Numbered from the stretch's first letter, positions 1 through 6,169 are shown. The stretch is 7,260 bases of DNA from Candidatus Woesearchaeota archaeon (GCA_016181345.1 JACOZM010000124.1:1-7260); one strand, 5' to 3'. Numbers and translations are program-made. Notes: a model not told the origin generated them from the sequence alone.

Positions 1-1295
1 AACTTTTTCACCGCTGAAGGAACTTTTTCTTCCTTTAAACTACCTAACCCCAGCCCTAAGACTTTATCAAACTCTAAGACTAAAAAATATTTGTCATGAT
101 CAGCCAAATTCTCATCCTTAAGAACTTCCCACAATGTTGCTAGGCCTTGAGGAGTATTCAGATCATCATTTATTTCAGCAGTAAATCGTTCTAAATATTT
201 TTTCTGTATCTTCTCATTATCTACCTTGTGGGTTGCTTTGATCTCTAAAACTTTATCAATCAATTTCTTCCTGCTATTTCTAGCCGACTCCATCCCTTCC
301 CAAGAAAAGACTAACTGCTTCCGATAATGTGATCCTAGGCATAAATAACGATAGTCTAAAGCGTCATATCCTTTTTCTTCCAAAGTAGAAACGGTCAAAA
401 AGTTATCTCCAGACTTAGCCATTTTTTCTCCTTTTTCACCATTCTCCCGAGTATGGTCTAAAACCAAAAATTCATTATGCATCCAATAACGAACCCATTT
501 CTTTCCAGTATACGCTTCCGACTGAGCAATTTCATTCGTGTGATGAACGGGAATATGATCGATTCCTCCACAATGGATATCCATCTCCTTGCCCAAATAT
601 TTCATTGCCATGGCCGAACATTCTAAATGCCAGCCAGGATAGCCTTCTCCATACGAAGATTTCCATTTCATCTCTTGGTCAGAAAACTTGCTTTTTGTAA
701 ACCATAAGACAAAATCTTGTGGATTTTTTTTGTTTTTATCTTTCTCAACTCGCGCCTTCTCAACTCGCGTTTTCCCTTCTCCCTCTATATCTAGGCCAGC
801 CAGTTTCCCATATTCTTTAAACTTCGACGTGTCAAAATAAACATTTCCCCCCGCTTGATAGGTAAAACCTTTCTTTTCTAAAACATTAATCATCTCTAAC
901 TGCTCAGTAATATGATCTGTAGCCCGAGGAAAATAATTTGGCTGCAATAAGTTCAGCTTTTTGATATCTCTCTTAAACGCATCAGTATAGAATTCAGCAA
1001 TTTCCCAAACAGTTTTTTTTTCTCTTTTTGCTCCTTTGAGCATCTTATCTTCACCATCATCAGCATCAGAGGTAAGATGCCCGACATCAGTAATGTTCAT
1101 AACGTGCTTAACTTTATAATCATTAAAAAGAAGAACCCTCTTCAAAGTGTCATAGAATAAATTTCCCCGATGATTACCGATGTGAGCATAATGATAAACA
1201 GTAGGTCCACAAGTATAAAGGCTTACTTCTCCTTTTTGTAAAGGAAGAAATTTTTCTTTTTTTCCGCTGAATGTGTTAAATAATCGCAGCTCCAT
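1..1295 (-). CDS. cysS: Cysteinyl-tRNA synthetase, C-terminus cut off by window edge
   Basis: This class I aminoacyl-tRNA synthetase charges tRNA-Cys with cysteine in the cytoplasm. I translated 431 codons from the ATG at 1295 with no stop before base 1. Seen: Cys29 in TCGPTVY, the HIGN form of the HIGH motif at residues 38-41, VMNITDVGHLT at 65-75, WHLECSAM at 222-229, HHTNEIAQSE at 251-260, and a KMAKS form of KMSKS at 291-295. Residues C29, C226, H251 and E255 fit the zinc ligands of E. coli CysRS (C28, C209, H234, E238), with a constant offset of 17 for the last three. The family is usually about 455-490 residues, so roughly 30-60 C-terminal residues lie outside the window. The start is supported by AGGTGA three bases upstream. 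The gene follows the ThiI-like gene after 35 bp and is probably cotranscribed with it. The zinc-site segment reads HIPVHHTNE where E. coli has LMFPHHENE. Confidence 0.96.
   Translation of the reverse strand, partial: MELRLFNTFSGKKEKFLPLQKGEVSLYTCGPTVYHYAHIGNHRGNLFYDTLKRVLLFNDYKVKHVMNITDVGHLTSDADDGEDKMLKGAKREKKTVWEIAEFYTDAFKRDIKKLNLLQPNYFPRATDHITEQLEMINVLEKKGFTYQAGGNVYFDTSKFKEYGKLAGLDIEGEGKTRVEKARVEKDKNKKNPQDFVLWFTKSKFSDQEMKWKSSYGEGYPGWHLECSAMAMKYLGKEMDIHCGGIDHIPVHHTNEIAQSEAYTGKKWVRYWMHNEFLVLDHTRENGEKGEKMAKSGDNFLTVSTLEEKGYDALDYRYLCLGSHYRKQLVFSWEGMESARNSRKKLIDKVLEIKATHKVDNEKIQKKYLERFTAEINDDLNTPQGLATLWEVLKDENLADHDKYFLVLEFDKVLGLGLGSLKEEKVPSAVKK
747..769. repeat. 15-bp tandem duplication inside cysS
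   Basis: The 13-base string TTCTCAACTCGCG occurs at 742-754 and again at 757-769 (period 15). On the minus strand this encodes RVEKA followed by RVEKD at about residues 177-186 of CysRS. It is in frame and sits in the connective-peptide region just before the conserved NPQDFVLW, where family members vary in length. It looks like a harmless small duplication. Confidence 0.7.
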
Positions 1296-1298
1296 TAC

Positions 1299-1304
1299 TC
1301 ACCT
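1299..1304 (-). promoter_or_regulatory. Ribosome binding site of cysS
   Basis: On the minus strand AGGTGA lies three bases (GTA) before the ATG at 1295. It matches the archaeal/bacterial anti-Shine-Dalgarno core and fixes the start of CysRS. It implies translation re-initiation within the ThiI-CysRS transcript. Confidence 0.7.
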
Positions 1305-1330
1305 ATAATTCAAATGAAATAAACTTTCTT

Positions 1331-1942
1331 TCAAAACTCTAAAATCTCGGCTTTACTTAAAGCTTTCTCAATAATTCCAGAGTCAATATTTTTTAGCTCC
1401 CCTCCAATAGTAGAAACCTCAGACCTCGTAGCCGGATGCTTCGGCCCAAGCAAAGAGCATATTTCCGGACCGGAAGAAGTATCGTACGTTCCTATATCCT
1501 TAGCCTTATTGATGATCTCCTGCTTATCAAACGTTAACACGGGACGGAGTATTTCCATCTGGACATTTTTAGTTATTGTCGTAAGATTGCTTAACGTCTG
1601 GCTTGAAACTTGAGCAAGATTTTCTCCAGTTATCAAATATCCTGCTCCTTCTAGTTTAGCGATTTTCTCTGCTGATTGGAACATCAAGATTTTCTGAAGG
1701 ATATAATAATTTTCATGTCTGCATTTTTCAGTAATATGTTTTAAAACGTTGACGAAGGGAACAAGATACGCTTTTCTTACTCCCAAAATCTGAACAAGCT
1801 TTTTAACTTTATCAACTTCTTCTTCTCCAGTCAATTCCTTCTGATGAAAATGAAGTGCAATAATGTCTAACCTGTCCTTCATCATATGAATAGCTACGGG
1901 AGAATCTATTCCTCCACTTAACAAGGCCACCGCTTTTTCCAT
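1331..1942 (-). CDS. ThiI-like PP-loop sulfurtransferase lacking the THUMP domain
   Basis: This 203-residue protein matches the catalytic half of ThiI, the enzyme that adenylates U8 of tRNA and replaces oxygen with sulfur to give 4-thiouridine; some ThiI also supply sulfur for thiazole. Seen: a PP-loop SGGIDSPVA at residues 9-17, the ThiI-typical stretch AEKIAKLEGAGYLITGENL at 91-109 followed by AQVSSQTLSNL, LRPVLTFDKQEI at 132-143, and PEICSLLGPKHPATR at 159-173. Cys162 aligns with the catalytic cysteine of bacterial ThiI (C344 in E. coli). The protein begins directly at the PP-loop strand, so the N-terminal ferredoxin-like and THUMP tRNA-binding domains are absent, as is a C-terminal rhodanese domain. 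The only other cysteine is C74. It is the first gene of a two-gene unit with cysS. The ATG has no well-spaced ribosome binding site: AAAGGAG at 1961-1967 is about 18 bases away and probably lies upstream of the transcript start. The family is clear; the exact substrate is not. Confidence 0.85.
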   Translation of the reverse strand: MEKAVALLSGGIDSPVAIHMMKDRLDIIALHFHQKELTGEEEVDKVKKLVQILGVRKAYLVPFVNVLKHITEKCRHENYYILQKILMFQSAEKIAKLEGAGYLITGENLAQVSSQTLSNLTTITKNVQMEILRPVLTFDKQEIINKAKDIGTYDTSSGPEICSLLGPKHPATRSEVSTIGGELKNIDSGIIEKALSKAEILEF

Positions 1943-1974
1943 CAGAAAAGAAAACGACTTCTCCTTTAATAATG

Positions 1975-1984
1975 TTTTTATAGG
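1975..1984 (-). promoter_or_regulatory. Candidate archaeal TATA box for the thiI-like/cysS unit
   Basis: The minus strand reads CCTATAAAAA here, preceded by GGTTTT. Its centre is about 37 bases before the ATG at 1942. With the usual archaeal spacing of about 25 bases, transcription would start near 1955, giving a leader of roughly 12-13 bases. That would exclude the distant GGAG as a ribosome binding site. The call rests on motif match only. Confidence 0.45.
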
Positions 1985-1989
1985 AAAAC

Positions 1990-2028
1990 CTCTAGATCAT
2001 AGTAGAGAGTAAAGATAAACTACTAGAG
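1990..2028. repeat. Nested inverted repeats in the divergent intergenic region
   Basis: CTCTAG at 1990-1995 pairs with CTAGAG at 2023-2028, and TAGTAG at 2000-2005 pairs with CTACTA at 2020-2025 around a 14-base loop. The two overlapping pairings are alternatives. They could form a hairpin or mark a regulator site between the thiI-like gene and mutY. The arms are short and the region is AT-rich, so chance is possible. Confidence 0.4.
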
Positions 2029-2060
2029 ATCAAATAAAGACAAAAGAACATATATCCATA

Positions 2061-2087
2061 GTTAGAGTTAGAGTTAGAGTTAGAGTT
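2061..2087. repeat. Hexanucleotide simple repeat (GTTAGA)4.5
   Basis: Four perfect GTTAGA units plus a partial GTT lie in the 191-bp region between the divergent thiI-like gene and mutY, 46 bases before the mutY ATG. Such repeats are prone to slippage and could alter promoter spacing. Nothing else shows that this one is functional. Confidence 0.9.
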
Positions 2088-2102
2088 CAAAAAGATATCA
2101 GG

Positions 2103-2110
2103 AAATAAAT
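2103..2110 (+). promoter_or_regulatory. Weak candidate TATA box for mutY
   Basis: AAATAAAT preceded by purines (CAGG) lies about 27 bases before the mutY ATG at 2134. At normal archaeal spacing this would give a leaderless or nearly leaderless message, consistent with the lack of a ribosome binding site before mutY. The AT-rich GATATATTTAATA at 2117-2129 is too close to the ATG to serve unless an internal start is used. Low certainty. Confidence 0.25.
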
Positions 2111-2133
2111 GTAAGGGATATATTTAATAAAAA

Positions 2134-3006
2134 ATGGAACTGACAAAGAAAAGATTTGAAAGAGAATTATTATCCTGGTATTCACAGCAAAAACGTGATC
2201 TTCCTTGGAGAAAAACAGACGACCCATATAAGATATTAGTCTCAGAGATCATGCTCCAGCAAACCCAAGTTGACCGAGTCATTCCCAAATACCTCTCTTT
2301 CCTTAAACAATTTCCAACAGTTCAAGATCTTGCTTCCTCATCTCCAGGAGACATTATTAGGATATGGAGCGGACTCGGCTATAATAGAAGAGCCATAAAG
2401 CTTCTCGAGTGCGCTAAAGCCGTTGTAACTAGTCATGATGGAAAATTTCCAAGAACAGAAGAAGAGTTGCAAAAACTCCCGGGCATCGGGCCGTATACCT
2501 CTGCAGCAATTTTAGCTTTTGCTTATAACTTACCAGCTATAGTTATTGACACCAATATTAGGAGGGTCTTTTTTCGGATATTTTTAGGCAAACCAAGTCT
2601 TCTTCCAAACCTTCAACAAAAAATAATTAACCATGTTTCAAAAGAGAATAGTAGAGAGTATCATAATGCCCTGATGGACTTTGGTGCAATGATTTGCACT
2701 GCCAGAAGCCCAAAATGTGAGGAGTGTATATTTTCCCAGAATTGTACAACGACAAAAATTTATTCAAAAGAAGAGATGGAAACAATAGCTTCAACCATCT
2801 TCAAAACAAAACAAAGCAAATTTATTGGTTCAAATAGATATTATCGTTCTATGATCTTAAAAAAAGTACAGGAGAAGAATGAAATAACCATTGACGAATT
2901 AAAGAGAACGCTTCCTCAAGAAAAAGACGCTAAAAATCTAGTCGCTCAGCTCGTCAAGGATAAGCTTCTCATTATTGAAAAAAAGAAAGTATTCCTCCCA
3001 AAATAA
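2134..3006 (+). CDS. mutY: MutY-type adenine DNA glycosylase without NUDIX-like domain
   Basis: This protein belongs to the HhH-GPD superfamily; MutY removes adenine mispaired with 8-oxoguanine in base excision repair. Seen in the 290 residues: WRKTDDPYKILVSEIMLQQTQV at about 25-46 with catalytic Glu38; the helix-hairpin-helix LPGIGPYTSAAI at 115-126; VIDTNIRR at 137-144 with catalytic Asp139; and the iron-sulfur loop C188-x6-C195-x2-C198-x5-C204. Position 121 is Tyr rather than the Lys of endonuclease III, which fits a monofunctional glycosylase. MutY is usually about 350 residues with a C-terminal NUDIX-like domain that reads 8-oxoguanine. Here only about 85 residues follow the cluster. They contain FIGSNRYYRS at 230-239 and a helix-helix-strand pattern resembling a winged helix. 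A related mismatch glycosylase of the MIG (thymine-DNA) type is an alternative. The gene stands alone on the plus strand and converges on the gene ending at 3054. No ribosome binding site is visible; the start fits the family N-terminus. Confidence 0.9.
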   Translation: MELTKKRFERELLSWYSQQKRDLPWRKTDDPYKILVSEIMLQQTQVDRVIPKYLSFLKQFPTVQDLASSSPGDIIRIWSGLGYNRRAIKLLECAKAVVTSHDGKFPRTEEELQKLPGIGPYTSAAILAFAYNLPAIVIDTNIRRVFFRIFLGKPSLLPNLQQKIINHVSKENSREYHNALMDFGAMICTARSPKCEECIFSQNCTTTKIYSKEEMETIASTIFKTKQSKFIGSNRYYRSMILKKVQEKNEITIDELKRTLPQEKDAKNLVAQLVKDKLLIIEKKKVFLPK

Positions 3007-3020
3007 CGGCATGATCGGGA

Positions 3021-3030
3021 GAAAACAAAA
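3021..3030 (-). terminator. T-rich terminator candidate after the TIG-repeat gene
   Basis: On the minus strand TTTTGTTTTC follows about 23 bases after the stop codon at 3054-3056, in the 47-bp gap between two convergent genes. Archaeal transcription commonly ends at T-rich tracts without a hairpin. The call rests on composition and position only. Confidence 0.35.
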
Positions 3031-3053
3031 CATTCGCTATTTACTTTAACAAA

Positions 3054-3857
3054 TTATCTTCTTCTTGTATTCAGCCGATCAATCTCTCTCTGCAATTCAT
3101 CAGCTTTTCTCGTATTTCCTTTCGTTCTAGCTCTTCGCATCTCATCACGATAGCGTTTAACCATCTGGCTAATGATGGCATTTACTTCTCTGATATCACC
3201 GGAATCTTCTGCTGTCTTGAGCCGGCTCTGCTGTGTATTAAACGCATAAACTTTCTTACGGATGGCAGCACCTATTTTCACTCGGTTTTTATCTTTCTCT
3301 CGTCGCTCTTCACGGAAATATCTTACTGGAGATTCACCAAATATCTCTCTGGCAGTCCCATTAATCACGATTACTCTTCCATCCTGCTCTCGTTTAATCA
3401 AATTAAGGATAGTATCAACTCTCTTTTCAGCTCCATTAAGTCCTCTGCTAAATTTCCTAAACATCTTAATGACTCGTTCTAATTTTAAAGCTAAATAGGG
3501 ATCTTCTTCTAGCGAAGGAGCTAAACCATCACGTTTTTCCTTATCATTAAACTTTGCTTTTTCTAGAGCTTGTCTCATACTATAGATAAAACCTATCGCT
3601 TGTTTGATCCTATTCCTATCTGTATCATCTTGTGGTGGAAACCTTTCAAAAGCTAAAATTCCTAGATCAATAGCCCGAGTTAATTTTCCTTTCAAGTCCC
3701 TGATTAATTTTCTTGCTTCATCAAGATTAACTTCTCCTCCCCTAGCTGCATTTCTCTGTAACTCGCTCTGGCGTTCTAATTCAACTAAGAGAACTGACTC
3801 AATATAATGTGCAATCTCAAATAAAAATCCTAAATTCCTTTTTAAGTCTGTTTTTTT
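3054..3857 (-). other. Region encoding the charged helical C-terminal domain
   Basis: This part encodes residues about 695-961 of the TIG-repeat protein. It is rich in Arg, Lys, Glu and Asp and predicted to be mostly helix, with heptad-like stretches such as ELQREIDRLN near the end. Short sections such as GRVIVINGTAREIFGE (about 854-869) break the helices. It looks cytosolic in composition and could be an oligomerisation or nucleic-acid/protein binding module. I recognise no family. Confidence 0.6.
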
Positions 3858-5939
3858 ATCATGAACAAATTCTACAGTTTTATCCCCTAGAACATCAACT
3901 ATTTTTGTCATCGGTTTATATTCAGTGTCTTCGGGCTTAGATGTTATACGATATTTTCCAGCAGGAATTTTATACTCTATAAATCCATCTTTAACATACT
4001 CTGTAGTTCCGTTAATAGTAATATGTGAAGGTATCCTTACCCCATCAATTCTTCGTTGAACAATAATTGAAAGAGTAAATTCTGGTCCAGGAGCTGCCCC
4101 AGCAGTTACTTCAAACAGATTATCTCCCCGATATTCAGTTCCCGCTGCATCTTGCACAACAATGTCATAATTGCCAACAGTAGACGTTCCTGCTATATCA
4201 ACATAGATTTCAAAGGTAGTAGCATCAACGGGATTATAATGATGGATATGTAGCCCATCAGCAGGATTACCATGAAGATGAATAAAAGGAACGTCATGGA
4301 TCAAATGTAGATTCGTACCAGTTACCGTTAATTGTACTATCCCCATTCCTTGTGGATAGGAAGTAGGAGTTACTGCAGTAATCGTAATCCCTCCAGGAGG
4401 AGGAACACTTCCAGCTGTAATTTCAAAAGCATCATCCAGACGATAATCAGTTCCAGCCACATCTGCTATCACAACATCATACATTCCTAAATTAGTTGGA
4501 TTCCCATGATGATCCAAAGAAACATTCACATCTACCTCAAAAGAAGTAGGAGTTTCATTATAGGGATGAGTAGTCATATTCAACGGCTGCTGGGTAGGAT
4601 CAGTATGATAAGGAAAATGTAATCCATTCAATAAATCTAAATGATCCCCTTCTACTCGTAAAGTAATGACGCCTTCGTCCTGTCTTGCTGTATCAGGAAC
4701 AACTCGATCAATACGAATAACAGCCCCAGGAGGAGGTGGAGGGGGAACTACTGCAGGAGTAACTTCATACAAATTATCCCCCCTATATTGAGTACGAACA
4801 GGACCTTGAACAACAACATCATAATGCCCTATTGCCGCAGCTGCATCAACTTCAACATCAAGTTCAAATCTAGTTGGATCAATAGGATAATAATGATGAA
4901 TGACTAGAACATCTCCTGGATGGCCATGAAAATGAAGAACTGGAACACCATAAATAAGATTAAAATACGTTCCTAGAACTGTTAATCGAACAATTCCTGC
5001 TCCTTGTGGATGCGACGCGGGATAAACTGCAGTAATAGTAATCCCACCAGGAGGAACTGCAGGAGGAGTTACCTCATAAAGATTATCTCCACGATATTCA
5101 GTTCCAGCTGCATCTTGAACAACAACATCATAATCGCCTATAGTTATGCCGGGAGTAATATCAGTATCAATTTCAAATTCAGTAGGAGTATTAAGACGAT
5201 AAGCGTTGATGGTTAAAGTATCAGCAGGATTGCCATGAAGATGAAGAACAGGATTGCCATGGATCAAATTGAAATCCGTTCCAGTAACTGTTAAAGTAAC
5301 ACCACCAGTTCCTTGAGCATGAGATGCTGGAGCTACTCCAGTGATGGTAATTCCACCTGGTGGAGGAACAATTCCAGCAGTAATTTCAAAAGCAGTATCT
5401 AACCTAAACTCCGCTCCAGCTCCATCTTCTATCACTACGTCGTACATTCCTAAATTAGTTGGATTACCAGCATGATCTAGAGAAACATCAATATCTATTT
5501 CAAACTGGTTTGCAGTTAACCCCCTAATAGCACTGACTAAATGTAAATTTTGTAATGCAGGATTAGCATGATATGGAAACCGTAATCTTCGCAGTAAGTC
5601 TAAATGATCTCCCTCAACTCGAATAGTTATTCTTCCCTGATCTTGTCTGGCCGAGTTAGGAACTACCCTCTGAATAACAATCGCATTAGGTCCTCCAGGT
5701 CCAGGCGGATGTTGCCCAGGTGGATGTCCTCCAGGAGGATGTGCTCCTGGCGGGTGTGCTCCCGGAGGATGGAGTCCTGGTCCATGGTCGCCATGACCAT
5801 GTCCACCAAACAAACCACGTAATAAAAACCATAATAACCTCAATAAATAATAAATGATGAGGATAACAACAATAACCATCGCTACATCAATAAAGTCAAG
5901 AACAGAAGTTACGGTAAAATCTTGAAGATCAATTGCCAT
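3054..5939 (-). CDS. Membrane-anchored His-rich protein with five IPT/TIG-like repeats and helical C-terminus
   Basis: I do not recognise this 961-residue protein as a named family. Domains in order: acidic N-terminus; one membrane helix at about 20-42; Gly/His/Pro region at 45-84 with five HPPG units; five beta domains resembling IPT/TIG folds at about 86-189, 195-291, 298-394, 406-509 and 516-612; a PEGA/carboxypeptidase-regulatory-like beta domain at about 619-694, with IPAGKYRI; then about 267 highly charged, mainly helical residues ending RLNTRRR. Domains 1 and 4 are one subtype (ARQD, EGDHLDLL, SLDH.GNPTNLGMYDVVI). Domains 2, 3 and 5 are another (GGITIT, TEYRGDNL or TQYRGDNL, EVT), with many His such as HLHGNPAD. 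Start choice: an upstream in-frame ATG at 5963 has no ribosome binding site, whereas the ATG at 5939 has GGAGGT six bases before it. The gene overlaps the winged-helix gene by 11 bases. Arg residues follow the helix, which suggests a cytoplasmic C-terminal part, unusual for TIG-like domains. Domain calls are from repeat pattern only. Confidence 0.85.
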   Translation of the reverse strand: MAIDLQDFTVTSVLDFIDVAMVIVVILIIYYLLRLLWFLLRGLFGGHGHGDHGPGLHPPGAHPPGAHPPGGHPPGQHPPGPGGPNAIVIQRVVPNSARQDQGRITIRVEGDHLDLLRRLRFPYHANPALQNLHLVSAIRGLTANQFEIDIDVSLDHAGNPTNLGMYDVVIEDGAGAEFRLDTAFEITAGIVPPPGGITITGVAPASHAQGTGGVTLTVTGTDFNLIHGNPVLHLHGNPADTLTINAYRLNTPTEFEIDTDITPGITIGDYDVVVQDAAGTEYRGDNLYEVTPPAVPPGGITITAVYPASHPQGAGIVRLTVLGTYFNLIYGVPVLHFHGHPGDVLVIHHYYPIDPTRFELDVEVDAAAAIGHYDVVVQGPVRTQYRGDNLYEVTPAVVPPPPPPGAVIRIDRVVPDTARQDEGVITLRVEGDHLDLLNGLHFPYHTDPTQQPLNMTTHPYNETPTSFEVDVNVSLDHHGNPTNLGMYDVVIADVAGTDYRLDDAFEITAGSVPPPGGITITAVTPTSYPQGMGIVQLTVTGTNLHLIHDVPFIHLHGNPADGLHIHHYNPVDATTFEIYVDIAGTSTVGNYDIVVQDAAGTEYRGDNLFEVTAGAAPGPEFTLSIIVQRRIDGVRIPSHITINGTTEYVKDGFIEYKIPAGKYRITSKPEDTEYKPMTKIVDVLGDKTVEFVHDKKTDLKRNLGFLFEIAHYIESVLLVELERQSELQRNAARGGEVNLDEARKLIRDLKGKLTRAIDLGILAFERFPPQDDTDRNRIKQAIGFIYSMRQALEKAKFNDKEKRDGLAPSLEEDPYLALKLERVIKMFRKFSRGLNGAEKRVDTILNLIKREQDGRVIVINGTAREIFGESPVRYFREERREKDKNRVKIGAAIRKKVYAFNTQQSRLKTAEDSGDIREVNAIISQMVKRYRDEMRRARTKGNTRKADELQREIDRLNTRRR
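3858..4085 (-). other. PEGA/carboxypeptidase-regulatory-like beta domain
   Basis: This part encodes residues about 619-694 of the TIG-repeat protein. Seen: alternating short strands TLSIIVQR, SHITINGT, FIEYKIPAGKYRITSK and KTVEFVHD. The IPAGKYRI segment followed by a valine-rich strand is typical of small beta-sandwich PEGA or carboxypeptidase-regulatory-like modules. The assignment is by resemblance. Confidence 0.45.
4104..5684 (-). repeat. Five tandem IPT/TIG-like domain repeats, order A-B-B-A-B
   Basis: In coding order the units are A1 (5373-5684), B1 (5067-5357), B2 (4758-5048), A2 (4413-4724) and B3 (4104-4394), each about 97-104 codons. A1 and A2 share ARQD, VEGDHLDLL, GNPTNLGMYDVVI and FEITAG. 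B1 and B3 share GGITIT, QDAAGTEYRGDNL and EVT; B2 has the diverged equivalent QGPVRTQYRGDNL. Proline-rich linkers (for example PPPPPPG before A2) separate units. The order suggests duplication of an A-B pair plus an extra B, and the bases encoding the RGDNL region are still alike between B1 and B3. Confidence 0.85.
5700..5771 (-). repeat. 15-bp repeat encoding five His-Pro-Pro-Gly units
   Basis: Residues 57-80 of the 961-residue protein are HPPG repeated five times with single Ala or Gly/Gln spacers, preceded by GGHGHGDHG at 45-53. Eight histidines fall within about 36 residues directly after the membrane helix. Collagen-like PPG spacing would give an extended rod, and regularly spaced His could bind Zn, Ni or Cu. 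The sequence shows only the repeat; metal binding is inference. Confidence 0.9.
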
Positions 5940-6150
5940 CGGAAAACCTCCAAGCAACGCCATCTAGACTAAAAGAAATTTTCTTACTCTCTTCCAAATA
6001 GGATAATACTGTTTTAAGGGTATAATGGTGTACTTTTTTTGGTAGTTTCCGTTTGATCTCGGCAATATTTAACGCTTTTTTAGAATTTTTCAGAAGATTT
6101 TCTACCATCAGTATTGTGTTCAAAGTAGGTGAATGATCCTGTTTCTGCAT
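5929..6150 (-). CDS. Small winged-helix DNA-binding protein, candidate regulator
   Basis: A 73-residue protein with the layout of a compact winged helix: helix 1 at about 11-22 (NTILMVENLLKN), helix 2 at 28-36 (NIAEIKRKL), a basic turn PKKVHH, a recognition helix at about 43-54 (YTLKTVLSYLEE), and a two-strand wing KISFSLDGVAWRF at 57-69. Archaeal genomes carry many such single-domain transcription regulators. The start at 6150 has GGGG five bases before it. Its last 11 bases overlap the start of the TIG-repeat gene and carry that gene's ribosome binding site, so the two are translationally coupled. A dyad overlapping its own TATA box makes it a candidate autorepressor. The target and any ligand are unknown. 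It could instead be a non-regulatory wHTH, but the context favours regulation. Confidence 0.85.
   Translation of the reverse strand: MQKQDHSPTLNTILMVENLLKNSKKALNIAEIKRKLPKKVHHYTLKTVLSYLEESKKISFSLDGVAWRFSDGN
5946..5951 (-). promoter_or_regulatory. Ribosome binding site that sets the TIG-protein start at 5939
   Basis: GGAGGT on the minus strand lies inside the end of the winged-helix gene, six bases before the ATG at 5939. It is the strongest Shine-Dalgarno match in the window. It argues against the in-frame ATG at 5963, which precedes it and would add MALLGGFP. Confidence 0.8.
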
Positions 6151-6169
6151 GTAATCCCCTTAATTACAA

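Noticed and set aside
1010..1025. Nine-base homopolymer in cysS, with a similar run near 6844 in the four-helix gene, as programmed slippage sites
   Set aside because: Both frames stay open and give intact conserved protein in the normal frame; no alternative product is visible.
2061..2087. GTTAGA tract as a telomere-like sequence or CRISPR-like array
   Set aside because: The unit is six bases with no spacers, sits between two ordinary genes, and nothing suggests a chromosome end.
3262..3498. 78-codon plus-strand open frame
   Set aside because: It lies wholly inside the minus-strand TIG-repeat gene, has a low-complexity Ser/Leu/Arg translation and no ribosome binding site. It is a shadow of the real gene.
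3604..3807. 67-codon plus-strand open frame
   Set aside because: It is antisense to the helical C-terminal domain, with no domain-like pattern. A shadow frame.
5004..5216. 70-codon plus-strand open frame
   Set aside because: It is antisense to the TIG-like repeats and its Ser/Asn/Ile-rich translation reflects the repeat's complementary codons.
5604..5822. 72-codon plus-strand open frame with RRM/WSS-like repeats
   Set aside because: The apparent RRMxSxR repeat is the complement of the HPPG-coding repeat, which has a far better reading on the minus strand.
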